Assembly: GCF_024400535.1 (NCBI RefSeq)
Contig: NZ_CP038800.1
Coordinates: forward strand, 1,922,001-1,986,000
Length of the DNA: 64,000 nucleotides
DNA from: Treponema denticola
GTDB taxonomy: Bacteria > Spirochaetota > Spirochaetia > Treponematales > Treponemataceae
Direction of reading: 5' to 3'
In this document: positions 26,201-32,161 of the stretch, one piece after another
Numbering within the stretch: the first letter of the stretch is position 1
Layout of the letters: the number at the start of each line of letters is the position of its first letter
Program-made: the position numbers and the translations under genes
Notes under the pieces: generated by a model
Databases searched by the model: none
Told to the model about the DNA's origin: nothing
The model's input: only the letters and a program-made list of their open reading frames with translations

Positions 26201-27415
26201 TTATTTTTTAGTCTTTGTTAATTTTTCTAAAAGAGTTCTTGCAGATTTCTCTACAGCTGCTGCAATTTCAGCGTCTGTAAGAGCGGCCCTGTAGCAGGTG
26301 GGAGTTCCTTCAAACTCTTCAAGTTCCTTTTCGTTATTACCGTACCACAAGTGAAAATGCTGCATAGGAGCTGTACCATGTACAACTACAAATGAAATCA
26401 AAGAATACATACCGGCATCTTTTCTTTCAGCCTTCATCGTCATATACGGTTTTGAAGGACTTGCAGCAACTCGGATATAGCTTGATCTAAAGACCTCTTT
26501 ATTTCCTTTATAGAAAACAAGTTCATTTTTTCCGTCTTTTACGATAAATTCCATGTGGGAATAGTCCTTAACGGATTTATTTCCTTTCTGTAATTCGGCA
26601 ATAATTTCAGCTTTTGTAAAATCTCCGCCTTTGGGATTTTTGCCTGCAAATTCTTTTATAACCTTTGCATAGGCAGCTTCAACCTCTTTACTTGTATTTT
26701 CAAATATAGATAATGTATTAATCCATTTGCCGTACTTGGCATAGGATTCAAAGGGAGAAACAGGGCTGAATTTAGTCATAGACTTAATTGAATTTTCAAA
26801 ATTGCTTACCATTGTTTCTTTTGTTGTTGAAGCAGGAACATATGTCGGCCATGATTTATCACCTCCAACAATCCATGAGATGCTATATGAGGTGAATCTT
26901 CCATGCCAGTGAAGGATACCATCTCCATGTCTATCCGGCGGAATCAGAATAAGATATTTCACACTCCTTAATTCTTTAGTATCGGTTACAGCTTCAAAAG
27001 CTTCCCAAAAAAGGCCTTCTTGATCAGGAGCTGCTTGTTTACCGATGTACTTATACTCGCAAGGCATTTCAAATTTACTTCCATCCCGCTTTTGAATTGT
27101 AAATATGACAGTATTTGTTCCATCAAATTTTGCACTTACAACAGGACTTGCATACATATCTGCAACAGCAGCTTTTAAACCATCTTCCGTATAATAAGGC
27201 ATCTTAGCCGCTGTTTCTTTGTATACGGCATTTAAGGAACTATCATCTTTTACGATATCGATAGAAATCCATTCACCTTTCCACGCAGCAAGTTCTTTGC
27301 CTGCTTCAACTTTCATGCTTCCGATTGTGCTAGGCATTGATTTACAGGCAGTAAAAATAACTGCGAGTGTAACCAGTATAAGTGCAATCTTTGCACCCAT
27401 TCTTTTATTAACCAT
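26201..27415 (-). CDS. Second lipoprotein with two tandem ZinT-like domains
   Basis: 404 residues, a clear paralogue of the protein at 24901 (same signal IFTACKSMP, same spacing). Domain 1: LAAWKGEWISIDI, IPPDRHGDGILHWHGRF, KSWPTYVPASTTKE. Domain 2: GKWINTLSIFEN, FVVVHGTAPMQHFHLWYGNN. Here both domains keep an upstream His plus the His-x-His pair, so both could bind metal. Start has TTAAAGGAG upstream. The terminator after it separates it from its copy, so each has its own transcription unit or depends on read-through. Confidence 0.8.
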   Translation of the reverse strand: MVNKRMGAKIALILVTLAVIFTACKSMPSTIGSMKVEAGKELAAWKGEWISIDIVKDDSSLNAVYKETAAKMPYYTEDGLKAAVADMYASPVVSAKFDGTNTVIFTIQKRDGSKFEMPCEYKYIGKQAAPDQEGLFWEAFEAVTDTKELRSVKYLILIPPDRHGDGILHWHGRFTSYSISWIVGGDKSWPTYVPASTTKETMVSNFENSIKSMTKFSPVSPFESYAKYGKWINTLSIFENTSKEVEAAYAKVIKEFAGKNPKGGDFTKAEIIAELQKGNKSVKDYSHMEFIVKDGKNELVFYKGNKEVFRSSYIRVAASPSKPYMTMKAERKDAGMYSLISFVVVHGTAPMQHFHLWYGNNEKELEEFEGTPTCYRAALTDAEIAAAVEKSARTLLEKLTKTKK

Positions 27416-27503
27416 AATTAAACTCCTTTAAGTTAATATAAGTTATATGTAGCTAACTTTTTATTTAAACAAGAAACAATTCTTGACTTAAAGTAAAAAG
27501 AAA

Positions 27504-27689
27504 CTAGCCTTTTTTATTTTCCGCAGAACAGCCGCAGCATCCGCAACCGCAGCCGCTCTTAGGATTGATATTTTTTTCTCCGCAGCTGCAGGCTGAAGCC
27601 TTACCCTTAAATATCCTGTAATATTTACGGATGAGTAAGAGAATCACGCCTGCAACTATAGAAATAGTCAAAACCATTCCCAATGTCAT
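27504..27689 (-). CDS. Small Cys-rich single-helix membrane protein
   Basis: 61 residues from ATG 27689. One membrane helix (MVLTISIVAGVILLLI), a basic stretch, then a Cys-rich tail with CSCGEKN and CGCGCCGCS. This layout is that of FeoB-associated Cys-rich membrane proteins, although feoB lies 4.5 kb away. The tail could bind a metal ion or cluster in the cytoplasm. It starts 10 bases after the DUF4198 gene stop, so they are co-transcribed. An earlier in-frame start would overlap that gene and is not used. Confidence 0.65.
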   Translation of the reverse strand: MTLGMVLTISIVAGVILLLIRKYYRIFKGKASACSCGEKNINPKSGCGCGCCGCSAENKKG

Positions 27690-27699
27690 AAGGCAATCC

Positions 27700-28518
27700 T
27701 TATTTGACAGGCACTGCCTCAATCCAAAGTACGGCATCCTGTGAAAGTTCTTTACCGGCAAATTCTTTTACATTACCTGCACCGAGGGCAGCAAAGCCCC
27801 AGTATCCGGCCTTATGAGGAACAAAGGAGAAGTTTCCGTTTGCGTCGGCTAAAATAGTAGCGGCGGCATTTTTTGGTTTTGCCTTCTTCTCAAATTTGCT
27901 TTTTTTCATGTTTACATCAAAGTTGATATATTCAACTTCAATTTCCGCATTGGGAACAGGCTTACCTTTTGAGTCTACAACAGTACCTCTGAAAAGTCCG
28001 CCTACCCAAACATCGTAAGGCTTTACCAATGGCATGATTTCGGGATAACCTTCGGCACATCTTGCACTCCAGTCCGTATCAAGACCTGCCTTATTGATAA
28101 AGACCTTGGTAATCTGCTGGATATAGACATCTTCGGCACCTTCATAGTAAGGATGAGGAACAGCTACCAAAGCCCAGTCTCCGCCTCCCTTAAAACCGTT
28201 ATCCTTATTTAGGTTAAGGTCATAGGCTGAAGCCGTATTTTCTAAAGTTGTAAACTCTGTTTTCTTTAAGGAAGGAAGAAGATCCTGAATCTTTTCCTTG
28301 TGCACGGAAAAGAATTTTTCAAAACCCTTGATTTCTCCGGCTTCGTTTTTACCGATATCCATTGCGTGTTCTGCTTCTGCAGGATGTGTAAAAACAATCT
28401 TAAAGTCAACGGAATTGCCTTCAACTACTGAAGTCGGGGTATAAATCATTTGGAAGTGTGCAAATGAAGCCATAGCTACCAAGAATAAAAGTAAAACTAT
28501 TCCTGTAAATTTTTTCAT
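27700..28518 (-). CDS. DUF4198/NikK-like exported protein downstream of the B12 riboswitch
   Basis: 272 residues. Signal peptide MKKFTGIVLLLFLVAMASFAHF, then a DUF4198-type domain: VDFKIVFTHPAEAEHAMDIG, FKGGGDWALVAVPHPYYE, and a carboxypeptidase-regulatory-like beta part (FRGTVVDSKGKPVPNAEIEVEY...LADANGNFSFVPHKAGYWGFAALG). Such proteins accompany nickel/cobalt ECF importers (NikK type). The mature protein begins with a His near the cleavage site, as in the other exported proteins of this locus. The gene follows a cobalamin riboswitch by about 330 bases, which points to cobalt or corrinoid supply. Start has TAGGAGAG upstream. Confidence 0.75.
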   Translation of the reverse strand: MKKFTGIVLLLFLVAMASFAHFQMIYTPTSVVEGNSVDFKIVFTHPAEAEHAMDIGKNEAGEIKGFEKFFSVHKEKIQDLLPSLKKTEFTTLENTASAYDLNLNKDNGFKGGGDWALVAVPHPYYEGAEDVYIQQITKVFINKAGLDTDWSARCAEGYPEIMPLVKPYDVWVGGLFRGTVVDSKGKPVPNAEIEVEYINFDVNMKKSKFEKKAKPKNAAATILADANGNFSFVPHKAGYWGFAALGAGNVKEFAGKELSQDAVLWIEAVPVK

Positions 28519-28665
28519 AAAAAACTCTCCTATAAATATTTTAGTCTAAAGACTCTTAATCTTAAGTTCAAAAAAGATAGGACCAAAAGTTTTGCTTTAA
28601 ACTCACGGAAAAATCTTTTTTTTCAAATCCAAATGTAAATCAACACTTACAATCTATCTTATTCT

Positions 28666-28687
28666 CAAAAAAAAAGCAAGCCCCCAA
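28666..28687. repeat. 22-bp direct repeat flanking the riboswitch, copy 1
   Basis: C, nine A, GCAAGCCCCCAA (28666-28687), identical to 29062-29083. Read on the minus strand both give a G-run followed by GCTTGC and nine T, resembling a terminator tail. This copy lies downstream of the riboswitch in its leader, before the DUF4198 gene. Confidence 0.75.
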
Positions 28688-28850
28688 AGACGGAACAGCA
28701 AACTTTTAATTAAAAATAAAGCGGAGATTAAATAAAGAAAACACGAAAAACGCAAGGCGTCAGCTTCGCTTATAGAAAAGACTGACAGTAAAATAGAGTT
28801 GCAATAATGAGTTTTCCGACTTTCCTTCCCTCCGAAGGATTCGTAATACA

Positions 28851-29040
28851 AATAGGCAGGTCTCCTGACTTATGATTTAAAGTTTATCGCCTTCCCATAT
28901 TAACAGTGGCTTATGCTTCCAATACATAGAGGCATTATGATAAACAAACTCAATTACAGTAGCGGGGGCTGTGCCGGTTTTTCACCGGTTTCCCTTTTAA
29001 TCTTAAAAATTAATTTAAGAACCTTATTTGTCTATAACCT
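28851..29040 (-). ncRNA. Cobalamin riboswitch
   Basis: On the minus strand the conserved core occurs in order: GGTGAAAAACCGGCACAGCC, then CCCGCTACTGTAATTGAG, GGGAAGGCGATAAAC, and the B12 box region AAGTCAGGAGACCTGCC (28855-28871). This is the standard adenosylcobalamin-type aptamer. It lies in the leader of the DUF4198 gene at 27700-28518. The spacing of about 330 bases to the start favours transcriptional control. The outer limits are approximate. Confidence 0.93.
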
Positions 29041-29061
29041 TCGGGTAATTATAAATATTTC

Positions 29062-29099
29062 CAAAAAAAAAGCAAGCCCCCAACGGGACACCAATGGGG
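29062..29099 (-). terminator. Terminator of the anchored DUF4198 gene (contains repeat copy 2)
   Basis: On the minus strand CCCCA (29099-29095) pairs with TGGGG (29082-29078), followed by GCTTGC and a run of nine T. The second copy of the 22-bp repeat forms its 3' half. It ends the transcript of the gene at 29121 before the riboswitch begins. Confidence 0.6.
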
Positions 29100-29120
29100 A
29101 TTTGTTATCTATTTACTATC

Positions 29121-30134
29121 CTACTTATTTTCAGCCTTATCCGAAATCTTTTTAAAGATAGGAGGCCAAGCGAACATAACCACAAAAAGCAAGATTACTA
29201 TTATCAGGGCCGCAGGCGAAAATCCTTCCTTGGGTTTTGCTCTTTCAGAAGGCTCTCCGTCAGAAGAAGATATATCGGCTTGTTTTGTGCTATCAGCCTG
29301 TTCGGCCGCATCTTCAATCTTACTGACCTCAAACCAAATAACTGCATCTTGAGAAAGTTCTTTCCCACCGAATTCCTTTTCCTTCCCTACCCCAAGAGCA
29401 GCAAAGCCCCAATATCCAGGACAAGGAGGAATAAACTCGAAAACGCCTGTATTATCCGCCATTATCATTCCGGCACCCGATTTTTGCAGTTTGGGTTCTC
29501 CGGTAAATTTCTTGTTTGCCATATCCACATCGTAGTTCATGTTTTCAAATTCAACCTGAGCATAAGGCACAGGTTTTCCATCGGAGTCCAAAACAAGGGC
29601 ACGGATAACACCGCCCTCCCAAATCTCATATGGCTTTACCAAGGGCAAAATTTCAGGATAGCCTTCGGCAACCCTTGACTGCCAATCGGTTGAAAGTCCG
29701 GCCTTGTTAATAAAGACCTTAGCTATCTGCTGAATATATCCGTCATCGGCGGCTTCAAAATAAGGATGAGGAACGGCAACTAAAACCCAATCTCCGCCTC
29801 CCTTAAAACCGGCCTCTTTATTAAATTCAAGGGTATATGCAAAGGCCTTGTTTTCCGCAGATTCAAATTCTCCCTTTTTTAAAAAGGGCATTAAGTCGGT
29901 CTTGCTTTCTTTATGGATTGAATAAAATTCTTTTAACCCTTTTATTTCGCCTGCTTCATTTTTACCTATGTCCATGGTAAGGCCTGAATCAAAGGGATGA
30001 GTAAAAGAAATTATAAAATCAACCTTATTATTTGAAGCTTCGATTATTGAAGACGGAGTATAAATAATTTGAAAGTGAGCAAAAAGGCCCAAAGCCGTCC
30101 AGCATAGCAATAGGGAAAAAAATAGCTTTTTCAC
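29121..30134 (-). CDS. DUF4198/NikK-like exported protein with C-terminal membrane anchor
   Basis: 337 residues starting at GTG 30134 (AGGTAGGTG upstream). A paralogue of the 27700 product over its first 260 residues: signal peptide ending GLFAHF, FTHPFDSGLTMDIG, GGGDWVLVAVPHPYFE, and PGYWGFAALG. It then has an extra linker rich in Ser, Asp and Lys and a membrane helix (FSPAALIIVILLFVVMFAWPPIF). So it is anchored at the outer face of the membrane, whereas its paralogue is soluble. It follows the NikL-like gene by 9 bases. Role in nickel/cobalt-type uptake is inferred from the family. Confidence 0.75.
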   Translation of the reverse strand: MKKLFFSLLLCWTALGLFAHFQIIYTPSSIIEASNNKVDFIISFTHPFDSGLTMDIGKNEAGEIKGLKEFYSIHKESKTDLMPFLKKGEFESAENKAFAYTLEFNKEAGFKGGGDWVLVAVPHPYFEAADDGYIQQIAKVFINKAGLSTDWQSRVAEGYPEILPLVKPYEIWEGGVIRALVLDSDGKPVPYAQVEFENMNYDVDMANKKFTGEPKLQKSGAGMIMADNTGVFEFIPPCPGYWGFAALGVGKEKEFGGKELSQDAVIWFEVSKIEDAAEQADSTKQADISSSDGEPSERAKPKEGFSPAALIIVILLFVVMFAWPPIFKKISDKAENK

Positions 30135-30143
30135 TTTTTACAC

Positions 30144-30687
30144 CTACCTTTTTTGGTTTTTAAAGAGGAAGACAATCAGTATCGAATTTATTACGGCAAG
30201 TACAAGGGCCAAGATTGCCGTAAACGAAGGACCTACGCTAGGCATTGCCGAAACGGTATCCATAGGAATCCAACCTGCGGAACCGGAGACAGCAACGGGT
30301 TTTTGACCCTGAGCAGCATCTCCGGCTGACTCGTTTTCTCCTGCGGCTTCAGAAGAAGCAGCTTGACTGCCGAAACCGCCTTCAGGCTCGGGGCCGTCTT
30401 TTTACGATAATATGACCGGGGCCCGCATCAAAGGTTACCGTGTACGGAACATTCGGAATAGGCAGGTTAAGTTCGCCTACATCGGGGAATTCTCCTTCCC
30501 AGATTTTTTGCCCTGAAGCCTTATCGGTAAGATAAAGTTTAACACCGGCAGCCGAAGCTCCATTTGAAAATCCGCCTTGAACATAGATAGTTCCGTCTCC
30601 GTTATCTTCAACGGTCAAAAGGGGCGAATGTGCAAAAAGCATAATAGAACACATCATTAAAACAAATACGATAAATATTTTTTTCAT
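30144..30687 (-). pseudogene. NikL-like membrane-anchored protein, frameshifted in an A run
   Basis: The first frame gives signal peptide and a small beta domain: FAHSPLLTVEDNGDGTIYVQGGFS...VPYTVTFDAGPGHIIVK, then RRPRA and a stop at 30382. In the next frame the sequence continues without a break as DGPEPEGGFGSQAASSEAAGE, a Ser/Ala/Gly linker, and a membrane helix FTAILALVLAVINSILIVFLF ending KNQKR at 30144. Shortening the A5 run (30399-30403) to A4 joins them into 180 residues. The product would be the anchored partner of the soluble protein at 24474. Either a real frameshift, slippage or a sequence error. An IS110 element lies just upstream. Confidence 0.75.
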
Positions 30688-30694
30688 CTATAAA

Positions 30695-30705
30695 CTCCCA
30701 TAAAA
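30695..30705. repeat. 11-bp direct repeat at the IS110 downstream end
   Basis: CTCCCATAAAA, also present at 32083-32093. The two copies enclose 1377 bases containing the transposase. Read on the minus strand the core is ATGGGAG, which also forms the ribosome site of the NikL-like gene. Confidence 0.65.
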
Positions 30706-30763
30706 AGTCAACAAACAAAATCGACTTTCTTAAAAAAAAATTAAAATAGATGGCAGATAAAAA

Positions 30764-31854
30764 TTAAACTGCAAGATTCATACGGTTGTATGTTCCTTTC
30801 ATCTTTTCACAGTCAAAATCTTCTTTATTGCTGAGCATTGCCCATACAATCTCTGCCAACTTCCTCGCAGCGGCTATGATTGACTTTCCGCTGCCCTTAT
30901 GTGTTTTCATATATTCATAACGCTGCATTAAACGCCAACAGGCAGTATCTTTGCAACGTCTTATACCCATTACCAATTGTACAAAGCTCACTCTTAATTC
31001 CTGCGGGCCTCGCTTCGTAATTTTTCCATGCCTAATACTTTCATTAGAATCAGACACCCATGGAACAAGTCCGCAAAAGGCTGCATATTTTTTTTGCACT
31101 TGCAAACCTTCCCATATCCTCAGTATAGGCTCTTATAGTCCATGCCGTTATCTTTCCACAACCTCGTATACTCAAAAGACGATTTACCATTTGATCATCC
31201 TTTGTCAATTCTGTAAGTTGTTTTTCTATTATCTTGACACTTTCTTCCATTTGCCTTATAATTTCAAACATCAGTTGTACTGATTGTGCCTCGAGCACGT
31301 TGTCGTTATTCGACTCAAGGACGTCCAGAACTCTCTGGCGTCCTTTTTTACTTTGTAGGCTCCTGCTTTCATCTTTTAGCCCCATACTTACCAAAAGAGC
31401 ATGAACTTCATTCTTTTGACCTACTATCGAGCGAACCAGCCTTTCCCTAGACTTTAAAAGCCGCCTCATATTTTCAGTTTCTTTACTGCAAAGATAGCTT
31501 TCAGGTAGCATGTCTTTTGAAAGAAACTCTGAAATTGTACAAGCATCATGCTTATCAGTTTTTTTAGCAGATTCAGTTATAACCTTGAACTTCAAAGTAT
31601 TTATGACTGTAACTTCTGCTCCGGCTTTTTCTACCTCGTGTTTGAAAAAACGGGTGTTCCCTGTTGATTCAACTCCAATTTTTACAACAGCTCCGATTTC
31701 TTTGTAAGCTTTTATTCTTGTCATAAAGTCGGCATAACCTTTGTCATCAGTTTTATATTGTCTTATCTGATTTAGGGTTTCAGACCTTTCTTCCGTTCTT
31801 ACATGAACTGTAAACTGTGTTTTGTGCAAATCCACGCCAATAAAAAAATGTCAT
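30764..31854 (-). pseudogene. IS110 transposase, broken by two homopolymer insertions
   Basis: From ATG 31854 the family N-terminus would read MTFFIGVDLHKTQFTVHV, but a T7 run (expected T6) shifts the frame. The main part (KIGVESTGNTRFFKHEVEKAG, KTDKHDA) is the DEDD RuvC-like domain. A second shift at an A8 run near 31090 (expected A7) separates it from the C-terminal Transposase_20 region (LSIRGCGKITAWTIRAYTEDMGRFASAKK | YAAFCGLVPWVSDSNESIRHGKITKRGPQELR). Removing one base at each run gives one 362-residue frame. So the enzyme is inactive as written, unless slippage or sequence error explains the runs. Confidence 0.85.
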
Positions 31855-31859
31855 TTCGA

Positions 31860-32060
31860 CCTCCCTCCCTTTGTGTTTCAGCGGAAAGTCTTTTCGGTAA
31901 TATATTCCAATCTCCCATTCAGTCTTTAACGACTACTGTATGATGCGGCAAAAGCTCTTCATTCTCCCATTCGGAGGTCATTGCCTCCACTAAACATGAC
32001 GAACTATTGCCTGGTTTCCACTGAACTTCTTTTTAGTTCAGTTTATCACATTACCGTTTG
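31860..32060 (-). ncRNA. Candidate IS110 bridge RNA
   Basis: Non-coding leader of the transposase, minus strand. Hairpins: CTGAACT/AGTTCAG (32021-32041), GGAGG/CCTCC (31973-31988), and CCGAAAAGACTTTCCG (31882-31897, approximate). Two copies of GAATGGGAGA (31962-31971 and 31911-31920) match the flanking core ATGGGAG. ATCATAC (31944-31938) is the complement of GTATGAT, the first bases of the element beyond the core. IS110 elements encode a bridge RNA whose two loops pair with target and donor. Ends of the RNA are not defined. Confidence 0.55.
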
Positions 32061-32082
32061 TTTGTTTACTATTTTATCATAC

Positions 32083-32093
32083 CTCCCATAAAA
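32083..32093. repeat. 11-bp direct repeat at the IS110 upstream end
   Basis: CTCCCATAAAA, the second copy of the repeat at 30695-30705. Confidence 0.65.
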
Positions 32094-32113
32094 TTTATAA
32101 TTCTAAATGTGAA

Positions 32114-32138
32114 CCTCTAAAAACCGCAGCTTTAGAAG
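32114..32138. repeat. Palindromic hairpin, copy B of a short dispersed repeat
   Basis: CCTCTAAAAACCGCAGCTTTAGAAG, an imperfect palindrome related to those at 540-566 and 39264-39289. It lies just after the feoB stop on the minus strand, so may act as its terminator. Confidence 0.45.
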
Positions 32139-32161
32139 TTTTACTTAAATTTCTTTTACAA

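Larger units (their letters stand above)
30706..32082 (-). mobile_element. IS110-family insertion sequence
   Basis: The element is bounded by the CTCCCATAAAA direct repeats, and one repeat copy probably belongs to it. The size (about 1.38 kb), the single DEDD transposase, a non-coding leader of about 200 bases upstream of it and the lack of long terminal inverted repeats fit IS110. A 10-base inverted match of AACAAACAAA near both ends is low complexity. It sits between feoB and the NikL-like gene, in the same orientation. Confidence 0.7.

Noticed and set aside
28654-28851. Open frame of 65 codons on the minus strand beside the riboswitch
   Set aside because: No ribosome site, odd composition, and it lies in the riboswitch leader.
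30708-32068. AACAAACAAA and TTTGTTTGTT as terminal inverted repeats of the IS
   Set aside because: Low-complexity match, not at the ends, and IS110 elements lack such repeats.
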